NCBI GenBank assembly: GCA_015665275.1
Contig: JADFAL010000044.1
Location: 1 to 57,813, forward strand
Direction: 5' to 3'
From: Flavobacteriales bacterium
Lineage (GTDB): Bacteria > Bacteroidota > Bacteroidia > Flavobacteriales_D > Crocinitomicaceae
DNA length: 57,813 bases
Numbering within the stretch: the first letter of the stretch is position 1; every line of letters starts with the position of its first letter. Shown piece by piece: positions 1 to 9,329 of the stretch. The translations under genes and the position numbers were made by a program. The notes beneath the pieces are model-generated. The model ran no database searches. It had not been told where the DNA came from and was given only the letters and a program-made list of their open reading frames with translations.

Positions 1-52
1 ACAGAACTCTATCTTATTTTTTAAGCCAAAAAGTTCAAATATCGCTGAAGAC

Positions 53-817
53 CTACAGTAATCCATCGTATTCAATTTTCCAAAGGAATAACCCTTGAGG
101 CGGAACAGAGGTAGCCGCAGCGCCTCTATCTTTTGCTTCTAATATTGTTTTTACTTCTGACGGTTTAATTTTACCCACTCCAACTTCGAGGAGGATGCCA
201 ACCGTAGCACGGACCATATTCCTCAGAAATCGATCTGCGGAAATTTCAAAGTAGAATTGCTTTCCGTCGTTAATCCATTCTGCTTTTGTGACTGTGCAGA
301 TATTCGTTTTGACATCGGTATGCAGTTTCGATAATGAAGTGAAATCCTGCGTTCCCAAAAGTAATTCTGCTGCCGAATTCATGGCTTGAATGTCCAGTTC
401 TTGAGGGAAATACAAACTCGTTCCTGATTGAAATGGATCTTTTTGATGATGCGCGAAATAACGATAGGTACGAGCTGTCGCGCTAAAACGTGCATGCCAA
501 TCTTTTGACACCGGGTACACATCTTGAATGGCAATAGAATTGGGCAACATTCGATTGAGTTTGAAGCGAAATTTCTCCAAATCCTTCACCATCGGAATAT
601 CTACATGTAAAATGTAATGATGCGCATGAACCCCTGTATCAGTGCGCCCACATCCCACAACGGAAATCGGTTGATTCGAATGTAATTTGCTTAACTGAGA
701 TTCAATAACCTCCTGAACAGAGATGTCTTTCGGTTGCTTTTGCCAGCCAAAATAATCCGTGCCATCGTAACAGAGTTCTATAAAATACCGCTGAAGAGCG
801 TCAGCACTGGAGTCCAT
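53..817 (-). CDS. truA: tRNA pseudouridine synthase A
   Basis: Converts uridines 38-40 in the tRNA anticodon arm to pseudouridine, in the cytoplasm. The catalytic aspartate is visible as D60 in the motif GRTDTGVHA (residues 57-65). The N-terminal YDGTDYFGWQ (residues 17-26) and the C-terminal FLRNMVR segment are typical of TruA. The length of 254 residues is normal for the family. It lies about 10 bases downstream of the TPR/PD40 protein gene on the same strand, so the two are probably co-transcribed. The start at 817 gives the usual short N-terminus. Confidence 0.96.
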   Translation of the reverse strand: MDSSADALQRYFIELCYDGTDYFGWQKQPKDISVQEVIESQLSKLHSNQPISVVGCGRTDTGVHAHHYILHVDIPMVKDLEKFRFKLNRMLPNSIAIQDVYPVSKDWHARFSATARTYRYFAHHQKDPFQSGTSLYFPQELDIQAMNSAAELLLGTQDFTSLSKLHTDVKTNICTVTKAEWINDGKQFYFEISADRFLRNMVRATVGILLEVGVGKIKPSEVKTILEAKDRGAAATSVPPQGLFLWKIEYDGLL

Positions 818-827
818 TATGAATTGA

Positions 828-2210
828 TTATTCCGGGAACTCGAAACTTGTCAAATCAATCTCGTACAAATCCATACTCGATTTTTGACCTGTAATTTCT
901 AATCCTGCAATGTATCCTTTCTTGTTCGCCGGATCGTATACAAAGTGCGTATCGTTGTTCACTGTGTTGATGCCAGCTCCAAGGTTTACAGGGTCCGACC
1001 ATTCGTTCTTTCCGATGCGCTTGGTTACGTAAATATCAGTTCCTCCCATTCCTTCTGCTTGTCCGTCAGAACTGAAGAATAAATATTTTCCGTCAGGAGA
1101 AACGAATGGAGTAGTTTCACGACCAATAGTGTTGATATTGTCTGGTAAAAGTTCTGCATTTCCCCACGATTTCCCGTTTCGCTCAACTCGGTAAATGTCC
1201 GTAGACTTCTTCTCGCCTTTACGATCCGATACAAAGTACATCACGTTTCCGTCTGCTGTCAAAGATGCTGCGCCGTCAAAGAATGAAGTATTAATTGTCT
1301 TGTTATCGATTGCTTTCGGCGAGTTCCACGTTCCTTTGTTGTTCTTTTTAATAATGCAAATGTCCGAAACACGGGTAGACTTTTTTACGTCAGTCATTGT
1401 GTTGTTCAGTGTCACAACAGCCCAGTGTCCATCAGCGGAAATCCAGTTAAGGCAATCAAACCCTTCGCTGTTCATTTTCCCAAGATCATTGGATACTTCG
1501 TCCCACATTTCCAATTCCGGTTCGTAAACTACACGGTAGGTATCCTCAAAATATAACTGATCGTCTGGGTTCATATTCCCTCCCGTAGTATTAGATCTTC
1601 TTGAAACAAAATAAAGTACTGTGTCTTGTCCTGACAATACAATATTGTAATCATGGTATCCCGAGTTGATGTCTCCCGACATGCGCACACGCTCAAATTT
1701 CGCTCCCGACTCCATCTGCTTCTTGGCGTAATTGCACTGATCAATATTTTGTTGGATTCGAAGATCGTGCACACGAAGCTTGGACAATTTCTCCATAGCC
1801 AATTCGTAGTACTTGATAGCTTCGTCCAATTCATTGTTACGGTGATACGCAAGGCCAAGAACATAGTATAATTCATCGGTTACGTCTTCTTTTCCCATGT
1901 CTAGGGCTTCTTTTCCATATTTCAATGCATATCCGTAGTTATCCATACGGTAATGACATTTTGCAATCCAGTAGGGAGCTCTCCATGTAAAAGGGTCTTT
2001 CACGGCAGCCTGACGAAACTTAATAAGCGCATCACGGACTTTTCCTTCGCCCCATTTCGTTTTGCCATCCTCTATCATTACAAGGGCGGCAGAGCGATCA
2101 ATTAGCTTACTCGTTGAATCTTTAGGTTCTTCAAAATTATTGGCTCCGAAGGATAAATTGACGGCCAATACAAACAGGCAACTTAGCGCGATACGGTACA
2201 ATTGGTTCAT
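828..2210 (-). CDS. Secreted TPR and PD40 (WD40-like) repeat protein
   Basis: A protein of about 460 residues. The start at 2210 (MNQLYRIAL) is preferred over an ATG 33 bases further upstream because it begins a clean signal peptide ending near NLSFG. An N-terminal TPR region (roughly residues 45-180) is followed by PD40-type beta-propeller blades, recognisable by repeats such as TADGNVMYFVSDR and SPDGKYLFFSSDG. This arrangement resembles the periplasmic TPR/PD40 half of Bacteroidota OmpA-family proteins (PorE-like), but there is no OmpA domain here. It is probably periplasmic or outer-membrane associated; the specific function is unknown. It sits between the EI24 protein and truA on the same strand. 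Confidence 0.85.
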   Translation of the reverse strand: MNQLYRIALSCLFVLAVNLSFGANNFEEPKDSTSKLIDRSAALVMIEDGKTKWGEGKVRDALIKFRQAAVKDPFTWRAPYWIAKCHYRMDNYGYALKYGKEALDMGKEDVTDELYYVLGLAYHRNNELDEAIKYYELAMEKLSKLRVHDLRIQQNIDQCNYAKKQMESGAKFERVRMSGDINSGYHDYNIVLSGQDTVLYFVSRRSNTTGGNMNPDDQLYFEDTYRVVYEPELEMWDEVSNDLGKMNSEGFDCLNWISADGHWAVVTLNNTMTDVKKSTRVSDICIIKKNNKGTWNSPKAIDNKTINTSFFDGAASLTADGNVMYFVSDRKGEKKSTDIYRVERNGKSWGNAELLPDNINTIGRETTPFVSPDGKYLFFSSDGQAEGMGGTDIYVTKRIGKNEWSDPVNLGAGINTVNNDTHFVYDPANKKGYIAGLEITGQKSSMDLYEIDLTSFEFPE

Positions 2211-2276
2211 AGTAATTAATTTGTAGTTGCTTGAGTAATACAAAAGTTGTGCAAAACAAGTAAAAAATCCTTTTTC

Positions 2277-3122
2277 TTAGGATTCTTCTTCCTCTAAAGT
2301 ATCTATTTTTTGCGAGTAAACATTTGTTTTTAAGTCAACAAGATCGTCCATGGCGATAGTCGCAGCAACAATTGCAAGGATCGGAGCGACCGAAGCACAA
2401 AGCCAAAGTGAAAAATGTTTTAGGAAAGGAAGAAATTCAAAATCTGACCAATCGAATAAAATTCCAACATCTACCGGAACAAAAATCAATAAAGAATAAA
2501 TACTTCCGATTGCCACCGCCACGCCACGATGATCTCTTACGAAATGAATACTTTGATCCATGTCCATTCGTTTGCGCTCCAGAATATAATCTAAGAAACC
2601 GAAACCATAGTAGAAACAACCTACGAGGTAGGTGAGATAGAACAACGGAGAACTTCCAAATTCCGAACCACTAAATACATAGGTCACAATAAGGATCAGA
2701 ATGAAAATGGCGTATTCCCACATCATGTTTCGCACAACGATTCGCATGGCTCTTTTGATATCGTCGATAAGTTGCTTAAAATTAAATGGGTAGGTGTTTC
2801 CCGTCAGAATCTTCTCTGTCCTCATACTAATCTCCGAAAGCAGGGGGGATAGAATAATGATCACGAGATACTTGGCGAATTTCATCAGCAAGATCGCGAG
2901 GGTAATTTCGATCATTACCTGAATCAAAATCCAAACGATTTCACTCATATTCTCAGCAGCCAAATCCATTGGTCTGGATTGAATCCATTCGCCAATTTTG
3001 TAAACCACAAGCATCAAAATAGCCGGTATAATAAAGAACCAGTACATCTTGTGCTCGATGATGAACTTAATGGCTTTAATGTAGGATTTATAGCCGAAAA
3101 TGAGGTTTCTCAGAAATCGCAT
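2277..3122 (-). CDS. EI24/CysZ-like membrane protein
   Basis: An integral membrane protein of about 281 residues. Start chosen at 3122 (MRFLRNLIFGYKS); an in-frame ATG 21 bases upstream is possible. Several hydrophobic segments are visible, around residues 30-50, 65-95, 120-150 and 195-215. The stretch containing YYGFGFLDYILERKRM followed by HRGVAVAIG is characteristic of the EI24 family, which includes the sulfate transporter CysZ. No transport substrate can be assigned from sequence alone. It is divergent from purB and upstream of the TPR/PD40 gene with a gap of about 66 bases. Confidence 0.8.
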   Translation of the reverse strand: MRFLRNLIFGYKSYIKAIKFIIEHKMYWFFIIPAILMLVVYKIGEWIQSRPMDLAAENMSEIVWILIQVMIEITLAILLMKFAKYLVIIILSPLLSEISMRTEKILTGNTYPFNFKQLIDDIKRAMRIVVRNMMWEYAIFILILIVTYVFSGSEFGSSPLFYLTYLVGCFYYGFGFLDYILERKRMDMDQSIHFVRDHRGVAVAIGSIYSLLIFVPVDVGILFDWSDFEFLPFLKHFSLWLCASVAPILAIVAATIAMDDLVDLKTNVYSQKIDTLEEEES

Positions 3123-3172
3123 AGTCAAAAATAAACAAAGCAATCAATATCCCGTAGTTTCTATTGTATTTG

Positions 3173-3180
3173 TATCTTTG
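3173..3180 (+). promoter_or_regulatory. -7 promoter box of purB
   Basis: TATCTTTG matches the Bacteroidota -7 consensus TAnnTTTG and lies 37 bases before the purB ATG at 3218. It lies inside the longer open frame that starts at 3164, which argues for the later start. No good TTTG -33 element is visible at the usual distance. Confidence 0.55.
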
Positions 3181-3217
3181 CGCTTTCAATTATTGTGGAT
3201 CCACAAAGCAAAATCGT

Positions 3218-4573
3218 ATGAATTTCAGCAGTTTAACAGCAATTTCTCCGGTCGATGGAAGATACCAGGGAAAAACGCAGGAATTACAGTCTTATTTCTC
3301 TGAATTTGGTCTAATCCGATACCGTGTTATCGTTGAGGTAGAATACTTCATCGCCATGGTAGAATCTGGAGTGGCACCCTTGCAATCTTTCCCGAAAGAG
3401 AAATACGATGCGTTGCGAGCGATGTGTACGAACTTTTCGGAAGAAGATGCGCAGTGGATCAAGGACACAGAAAAGGTAACGAACCACGATGTGAAAGCGG
3501 TTGAGTACTTCGTAAAGGAAAAAATGCGCGGGCTGCAACTAGACGATTACTTAGAGTTTGTGCACTTTGGATTGACGTCTCAGGATATCAACAATACTTC
3601 CGTGCCTTTGTCTTTGAGAGATGCGGTGAAAGAACAATACATTCCTTTATTGGACGAAATGATCGCTTCTTTAGAAGGATTCGCGCAAGACTGGAAAGAT
3701 ATACCCATGTTGGCGAAAACACACGGTCAACCGGCTTCACCTACACGATTGGGGAAAGAAATTCAAGTATTTTCTGAGCGGTTGAAAGTGCAGAAAATAC
3801 AATTGGAAGCGATTGATTACTCTGCAAAATTTGGCGGTGCGACAGGAAACTTTAATGCGCATCACGTAGCATTTCCCGAGAACGATTGGGTAGCCTTCGC
3901 AAATGATTTTGTGAATAACACCTTGGGATTGTCCAGAAGTCAAACAACGACACAAATTGAGCACTACGATAATTTAGCAGCCTTGTTTGATGTCTTGAAA
4001 CGAATCAATACGATCGTTTTAGATTTGGATCGCGATATGTGGATTTATATTTCTATGGAGTACTTCAAGCAAAAATTGAAGGAAGGAGAAGTAGGATCTT
4101 CAGCAATGCCACACAAAGTAAACCCGATTGATTTCGAAAACTCGGAAGGAAATGTGGGAATCGCCAATGCTTTGTATGAGCATTTATCGGCGAAATTGCC
4201 GGTGTCTCGATTGCAACGCGATTTGACAGATTCTACAGTGCTTCGTACGATTGGTGTTCCAATGGCGCATTCCTTTATTGCGTTTAAAGCGACCTTGAAA
4301 GGATTAAGTAAATTATTACTCAATAAAGGAGCTTTCGAAGCCGACTTAGAGCAGAATTGGGCAGTGGTAGCTGAAGCTATCCAAACGATTTTACGTCGTG
4401 AAGGGTTTCCAAAACCTTATGAAGCACTGAAAGGACTAACAAGAAAAAACGAAGCAATAACAAAACAAACTGTTCATTCTTTCGTAGATTCGTTAGAAGT
4501 GTCCGATGCACTGAAATCAGAGTTAAAGGAAATTACACCTCAAAACTATACGGGAATTCAGTTGGTAAAGTAG
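3218..4573 (+). CDS. purB: Adenylosuccinate lyase
   Basis: Catalyses two steps of purine synthesis: cleavage of SAICAR to AICAR and of adenylosuccinate to AMP, both releasing fumarate. The fumarase/aspartase superfamily signature GSSAMPHKVNP is at about residues 293-303, preceded by the histidine-containing KTHGQPASPT segment. The N-terminal LTAISPVDGRY is typical of the E. coli-type PurB. The start at 3218 (MNFSSLTAIS) is chosen because the upstream extension from 3164 overlaps the promoter box and is not PurB-like. The resulting 451 residues match the family. Confidence 0.96.
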   Translation: MNFSSLTAISPVDGRYQGKTQELQSYFSEFGLIRYRVIVEVEYFIAMVESGVAPLQSFPKEKYDALRAMCTNFSEEDAQWIKDTEKVTNHDVKAVEYFVKEKMRGLQLDDYLEFVHFGLTSQDINNTSVPLSLRDAVKEQYIPLLDEMIASLEGFAQDWKDIPMLAKTHGQPASPTRLGKEIQVFSERLKVQKIQLEAIDYSAKFGGATGNFNAHHVAFPENDWVAFANDFVNNTLGLSRSQTTTQIEHYDNLAALFDVLKRINTIVLDLDRDMWIYISMEYFKQKLKEGEVGSSAMPHKVNPIDFENSEGNVGIANALYEHLSAKLPVSRLQRDLTDSTVLRTIGVPMAHSFIAFKATLKGLSKLLLNKGAFEADLEQNWAVVAEAIQTILRREGFPKPYEALKGLTRKNEAITKQTVHSFVDSLEVSDALKSELKEITPQNYTGIQLVK

Positions 4574-4604
4574 CATTGGACTGATTTTTGAAGTTCAATA
4601 GCTA

Positions 4605-6170
4605 GTGAGGTTAACATTCATCATACTTTTATTTTTCTGGGTTATACCTTCTCAGGCACAGGATTATGCTGTGGATTGGGGTGAAATGCAGCGTTCGAAT
4701 GGCCGCATGGTTCAAATCTTACCAGATTCACTTGGAAACTTCTATGCACTTCGATGGGTAGGAGGAAATTTAATGGGCCGATATAAGGTTTCGCGTCATG
4801 AAAACTTAGAACAAGTAGCCCGTGGGTCTATCTCATTGGAGGTACCGGGAGGTATTGGAACCTTCGAAGGGCTGCGCTTGATTGGCGACCGTCCGGTTGC
4901 TTTTTTGTCTGATAAGCGAGGAGATACACGTTTGTTGTTCATGCAAGAATATTCAACGGAGCTTGAGAAGAAAGGCGAACCGATCCAATTGGCATCGTAC
5001 GATGTAGATAAATTAATCGATCGTGGTTGGTTTGACGTAATTCAATCCAATAATGGAAAGTATTTCTCAGTTATTTGGGAGATCCCTGGGAAGAAAGAAG
5101 AGAAAGATCGCTACGGTTTCCGGATTTATGATGCGAATATGGTAGAAATCAACGAGGGCGATTACCGTCTGCCTTTTGCCTCCGAGCTATCGACCATTCA
5201 CGGACATTACCTTTCTAATAGCGGTGACTATTTCTTATCGATTTCTGAATACAAGAGAGGAGAAAGGAATTTGGTATTTAAAGACAATCGGGAATTTATT
5301 GCACTCCACATTTATCACATCGCACAAGATGGGTTGCAGGATTTCAAATTGGATGTAGATGATCGTCGCATCATTGCAATGACTCTTTCCACGGCATCAA
5401 CGGATAGTTTGACGGTTACGGGAATTTACGGAATGAACGATACGCCCGGTGTGGATGGAGTTTTCTATCAGCGAATTGATTTGAAGAACGGGGAGACTAC
5501 AATGGAGGGGTTTAGGGGATTCGATAAAGATTTCATCACCCAAGATTGGTCCGAACGTGATATTTTGCGATCGGAACGTCGCGAAGACAGAGGTCGTGGT
5601 TCTGAGCCGCAATTGTATAATTATCGCATGCGAGAGGCGCATATTCTTGAAGACGGAAGTATCGTGGGTACCTTGGAGCAATATTTCGTTCAGATCAGTA
5701 ATACCCAATCGGGGCAAACAGGTGACTTCTCGAACAACTACAATTACTATTACAACGACATCATTGCCTACAAAATCGATGCGGAAGAACAATTTGCCTG
5801 GGTTTCTAAAATCGATAAGGTTCAAGTTTCAACCAACGATGGAGGTCCGTATAGTAGTTACGAGAGTTTTGTGGCAGATGGGAAACTGAACTTCATTTTC
5901 AATGATCACATCAGCAATTATGACCAGAACGGCAACTTTATTGATGCGCGTCAAATTTATGCAGCGAATTACTCCAAGCGAAGAAATGTGGTGGCATTGG
6001 CCAATGTAGATTTGGAAACCGGGGAGATAACAAGAAAGCCATTTTTTGATCGAGAAGATATTGATGCATTGGTAATGCCAAAGCTGTTCAATGTGAACTA
6101 CCGAAGCAATGAGGTGTTAATCTATGCGATTTGGGGAAGGCAAGAGAAGTTTGGCTTGCTCAGGTTTTAA
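4605..6170 (+). CDS. Secreted protein of unknown function
   Basis: 521 residues starting with GTG at 4605, giving MRLTFIILLFF and a signal peptide ending near SQAQ. The mature part looks all-beta, with repeated aromatic and charged strands suggestive of a propeller, but I do not recognise a family. There are no clear catalytic motifs, no transmembrane segment after the signal and no T9SS sorting domain at the C-terminus, so it is probably periplasmic. It follows purB by 31 bases, which suggests co-transcription, although no functional link is evident. It converges with the anti-sigma gene. Confidence 0.75.
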   Translation: MRLTFIILLFFWVIPSQAQDYAVDWGEMQRSNGRMVQILPDSLGNFYALRWVGGNLMGRYKVSRHENLEQVARGSISLEVPGGIGTFEGLRLIGDRPVAFLSDKRGDTRLLFMQEYSTELEKKGEPIQLASYDVDKLIDRGWFDVIQSNNGKYFSVIWEIPGKKEEKDRYGFRIYDANMVEINEGDYRLPFASELSTIHGHYLSNSGDYFLSISEYKRGERNLVFKDNREFIALHIYHIAQDGLQDFKLDVDDRRIIAMTLSTASTDSLTVTGIYGMNDTPGVDGVFYQRIDLKNGETTMEGFRGFDKDFITQDWSERDILRSERREDRGRGSEPQLYNYRMREAHILEDGSIVGTLEQYFVQISNTQSGQTGDFSNNYNYYYNDIIAYKIDAEEQFAWVSKIDKVQVSTNDGGPYSSYESFVADGKLNFIFNDHISNYDQNGNFIDARQIYAANYSKRRNVVALANVDLETGEITRKPFFDREDIDALVMPKLFNVNYRSNEVLIYAIWGRQEKFGLLRF

Positions 6171-6215
6171 TGAATCGGATTTTAACCCGAAAGGAAGCAT
6201 TAAGGCAATGTAACC

Positions 6216-6464
6216 CTAAGAATCTGATTTGGATTGAAGCAAGATTTTCAATTTTTCCTTCTCTTCGGTTGTGAAGGAGTATTCACCAAGATGCTTAAAG
6301 CGCTTCGATTGCATCATTTCATCCAATGTATCGCTGTCGCGAAAGAACTGGCGGCAATTCTTGCAGATAGCTGAATGCATACCAATAGACATGCGATCCC
6401 CTAAAGAGATACGCTCGATTTTTGATCGCTCAACAAGTTCCGTAATGTCTTGGCAGTCTTTCAT
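6216..6464 (-). CDS. Minimal zinc-binding anti-sigma factor
   Basis: 82 residues with the zinc-binding anti-sigma (ZAS) signature HxxxCxxC (MHSAICKNC, around residues 29-37). Proteins with this motif bind and inhibit ECF sigma factors. There is no transmembrane segment and no sensor domain, so it is probably a soluble cytoplasmic inhibitor. Its start overlaps the end of the sigma gene by 4 bases (ATGA arrangement), which indicates translational coupling and identifies the neighbour as its partner. The signal it responds to cannot be seen. Confidence 0.8.
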   Translation of the reverse strand: MKDCQDITELVERSKIERISLGDRMSIGMHSAICKNCRQFFRDSDTLDEMMQSKRFKHLGEYSFTTEEKEKLKILLQSKSDS

Positions 6465-7012
6465 CGCAATTCAGCTTTTGTAAGGCAATCGCGCAATAAT
6501 AATTTAGCACGATGAATAATCACCCATAGATTGGAAGGAGTGATCTCCATATCCTTACAAATATCATCACTAACTTTTTCGTCCAGATACTTGGAGGCTA
6601 TAACGCCGCGCCATTTCGGAGGGAGTTTTTCGATACAATTGTACAATTCCATGGTAGCCTCTTCCTTGGTGATTTGATCTACAACAGACTCAACAGATGT
6701 ACTGTTCTTCTTATCCATCAGCCAGTGCTTGGCTTTGCCTTCCTGATCAAAGTAGGATGATACTGGGTCCGTGTAGCGCGTTTCTGCTTTTCTCCAATGA
6801 TCAATGATCTTGCGGTTTAGAATGCTTGTTAACCACGTGCGAATATTACTGCGGTTTTCAAAACTGTCCAATTTTGTAATTGCGGAAACGAATGTGTCTT
6901 GGACCAAATCTTTGGCTAATTCAAGATCTTGCAGTTTGGACATTGCGAACGATAACAAATAATCACTCTGTTCTTCAACCAACTTCCCTGTATCTATACT
7001 AGTATCACTCAC
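6461..7012 (-). CDS. ECF RNA polymerase sigma factor
   Basis: 183 residues with an ECF sigma layout. The region-2 segment contains LAKDLVQDTFVSAI and IRTWLTSILNRKIIDHWR. A long acidic linker of about 50 residues follows, then a region-4 helix-turn-helix around LPPKWRGVIASKYLDE and ITPSNLWVIIHRAK. It directs transcription of an unknown regulon. The gene overlaps lnt upstream by 4 bases and the anti-sigma gene downstream by 4 bases, so all three are read as one translationally coupled unit. Confidence 0.93.
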   Translation of the reverse strand: MSDTSIDTGKLVEEQSDYLLSFAMSKLQDLELAKDLVQDTFVSAITKLDSFENRSNIRTWLTSILNRKIIDHWRKAETRYTDPVSSYFDQEGKAKHWLMDKKNSTSVESVVDQITKEEATMELYNCIEKLPPKWRGVIASKYLDEKVSDDICKDMEITPSNLWVIIHRAKLLLRDCLTKAELR

Positions 7013-8628
7013 TTTGAAAAAAGTTTCTTAAAACGTCTAACGAATGTAAAAAGTAAGAGAAATATCGAAACGAAGCCAAAGCTGCGGCCTAAAACGTCAC
7101 CGTATTCTGAATAAACGGTTGAATTGCTATTGAGGTTAATAGTTGCATTTATAGCCTTCTTTTCTCTCCACTTCGTAGCTTTCAAAATGTCTCCTCTTTG
7201 ATTGACAACACAAGTGGTTCCGGTGTTCGCAGATCGCAATACACTGCGTCGATTCTCAATGGCTCTTAAGCTTGCAAAGCTAGCATGCTGTTTGTATCCT
7301 GGTGTGTCTCCCCACCAACCATCGTTTGTAATGATACAAATTACCTCTGCTCCCTTGCGGCATTGTTCTGCAACAAAACCTCCGAAGATGGATTCGTAGC
7401 AAATCACAGGTGCAAATTTGAACTTCTTGGATTTGAAAATCTTTGGTGAATCTTCTACTCCATATCCAACTTGAGTTCCGTCCATGGAAATCGCCCAATC
7501 GGACATGAATGGTAGACTGTTCGCAAATGGAACCTTTTCTACGCCGGGTACCAACTTCGATTTTCGGATAAATTCTGGCTTTCCTTCTGGATTGATATGC
7601 AGAGAGGCATTATAGTCCTCTAGGAATTCTCCATTCCCCATTGGGCGCATGGTAACAGCTTTCTGCTTTTTGAAAACTCTGGAACTCGAAACACCCCATA
7701 AGATGTCTGCCTTGTTCAAATAGGGTTGTGCACTTCTTAGCAAGCTATACAATCTATTGGATTGAATACGCTCTTCTTGAATATCCCTCCAATAAGCCGT
7801 TTCCGGAGCCAAAACAATGTCGGTATTTGGCGTCACCTTTTCAACTGCCTGCTTCAGCATATCATTGGACTGCAAAAGAGGATCGGAGCCAAATTTTTCA
7901 GAAGGCATGTCGTCCTCAGGTTGCAACGGATTGAGGTTGGGCTGAATCAAAATCGCCTCTAATGGATCTTTCTGCTCTTCGTAAGAATAATAGGTAATGA
8001 GAGAAATGGTAAGAGGAATGATTAATGCAGCTCCTGCAATGTAAAACAAGGGTGTTTGAATACGCCATGTCTCCTTTCTTAGGTACACATTTTCAATCGT
8101 TCGGAACAATAATAAGTTGATCACAAGAATCCATAATGTTCCTCCTAGAGCGCCGGATACGCTGTACCATTGAATCCAACTTGGACGAACGCTGAAGACA
8201 TTTCCAAAAGTGAGCCACGGCCATGAACTTTCCCAGTCGTAGTGGAAATATTCGAACCCAATCCAATATAAGACCAACGCAATAATGCCTTCTTTGTGAC
8301 CAACGTATTTCTTCGTGAGGTGAAATCCGTAAAAGACAGTTGCCATCAATAGCGTATTTAATAAGAACGCCAATATCGCCCCTCCTTGGCTCGCATTCCA
8401 TACCCACCACGTTGTACCAATGTTATAGATGAAGAAGGTGAGATATGCATGAATGAAAACTTTTCCAGAACGATAATTCTGTCGTGAAATATACGATTCG
8501 ACGAAAAGAAGCGGAATCCAGGCGATGAATACCAAAGGCGTGATGCTGCCCGTGAAAGGAAAGCATAGTACCATGAGCAGTCCGGAAAACGTACTCAATA
8601 AATAGCGCTGTGCCTTGGTCAATTTCAT
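7009..8628 (-). CDS. lnt: Apolipoprotein N-acyltransferase
   Basis: Adds the third acyl chain to the N-terminal cysteine of lipoproteins at the periplasmic face of the inner membrane. The N-terminal third holds several hydrophobic helices. The nitrilase-like domain carries the expected triad: E276 in LAPETAYW, K358 in SKLVPGVEK and C410 in VICYESIFG. The conserved ITNDGWWG motif follows, and a C-terminal membrane helix (FVSIFLLLFTFV) ends the protein. At 539 residues it is normal in length. It overlaps the downstream sigma gene, an unusual pairing that suggests the sigma system monitors envelope or lipoprotein status (inference). Confidence 0.95.
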   Translation of the reverse strand: MKLTKAQRYLLSTFSGLLMVLCFPFTGSITPLVFIAWIPLLFVESYISRQNYRSGKVFIHAYLTFFIYNIGTTWWVWNASQGGAILAFLLNTLLMATVFYGFHLTKKYVGHKEGIIALVLYWIGFEYFHYDWESSWPWLTFGNVFSVRPSWIQWYSVSGALGGTLWILVINLLLFRTIENVYLRKETWRIQTPLFYIAGAALIIPLTISLITYYSYEEQKDPLEAILIQPNLNPLQPEDDMPSEKFGSDPLLQSNDMLKQAVEKVTPNTDIVLAPETAYWRDIQEERIQSNRLYSLLRSAQPYLNKADILWGVSSSRVFKKQKAVTMRPMGNGEFLEDYNASLHINPEGKPEFIRKSKLVPGVEKVPFANSLPFMSDWAISMDGTQVGYGVEDSPKIFKSKKFKFAPVICYESIFGGFVAEQCRKGAEVICIITNDGWWGDTPGYKQHASFASLRAIENRRSVLRSANTGTTCVVNQRGDILKATKWREKKAINATINLNSNSTVYSEYGDVLGRSFGFVSIFLLLFTFVRRFKKLFSK

Positions 8629-8687
8629 TGGAATAAAAGTAGGGAGAAAAAACCAGTTGAACGACCTTGAAAGGAAATCTAATGATG

Positions 8688-9227
8688 CTAATTTACGATT
8701 AGCGGACTGGCGTTTTTAAGTCCTTTTTCAAGGTCCAGGCCTATTTGCCCTTCAATGTCTTTAAAAAGTAAGGATAGATTCCACGGATATGGGATTTCAC
8801 CTTTCATTTGCCAGGTTACTTTGCTTTCGTTGGGGCCATTGTCTTCAATTTGGACGATCAAATTTGCTTGAATGGATTGGGGTTCTACAAAATCTACTTT
8901 GTATTCAATGCTTTCGTTTTCATTCAAGGTAATTATTTCTTGCGTTCCTTCTCCAACCCGATTGTTTGAACTTTTCCAATGCATTTTATAGCCAATCTCT
9001 CCCGGTGTTCCTTCGTACCAGATGTTTGCGTCAGGATCTTGGTTCAGCCAGACATTGAAGTCTTCATGATTTTCAAGGTTCTTGAAATATTCAAAGGTTT
9101 CTTGTCGATTGGCAGAAATGGTATCGCTTCGTTTTACTTCAAAAGAACGATCGACGAAGAAAGCAATAACCAGCACAATGCCTGCTAATGAGGCAGCGGC
9201 TACAATAAGTTTGAGCAGGAATTTCAT
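8688..9227 (-). CDS. SRPBCC-fold membrane-anchored protein
   Basis: 179 residues with one N-terminal hydrophobic helix (residues 4-25, LLKLIVAAASLAGIVLVIAF), followed by a domain typical of the SRPBCC/START-like ligand-binding superfamily. The typical features are NRQETFEYFKNLENHEDFNVW, a central GEGTQEI strand and a C-terminal amphipathic helix. Such proteins bind hydrophobic ligands, but the ligand here is unknown. It lies 59 bases upstream of lnt on the same strand and could begin that operon. Confidence 0.8.
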   Translation of the reverse strand: MKFLLKLIVAAASLAGIVLVIAFFVDRSFEVKRSDTISANRQETFEYFKNLENHEDFNVWLNQDPDANIWYEGTPGEIGYKMHWKSSNNRVGEGTQEIITLNENESIEYKVDFVEPQSIQANLIVQIEDNGPNESKVTWQMKGEIPYPWNLSLLFKDIEGQIGLDLEKGLKNASPLIVN

Positions 9228-9282
9228 AGTAGCGTAGTTTGCTTTAAATGGCGTTTCCCGACCAATATAACAAAGAACAGCC

Positions 9283-9311
9283 CCCCTGAAACAGGGAGGC
9301 TGTTATAGTAA
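9283..9311 (-). terminator. Terminator after the OmpA-family gene
   Basis: Hairpin arms AACAGCC and GGCTGTT enclose an inner CCCTG/CAGGG pairing with an AAA loop. It lies about 20 bases beyond the OmpA-family stop codon. On the minus strand it is followed by a weak T-rich tract (CTTTGTTATATT). Confidence 0.7.
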
Positions 9312-9329
9312 TCAACGTTGGCTTCTTAA

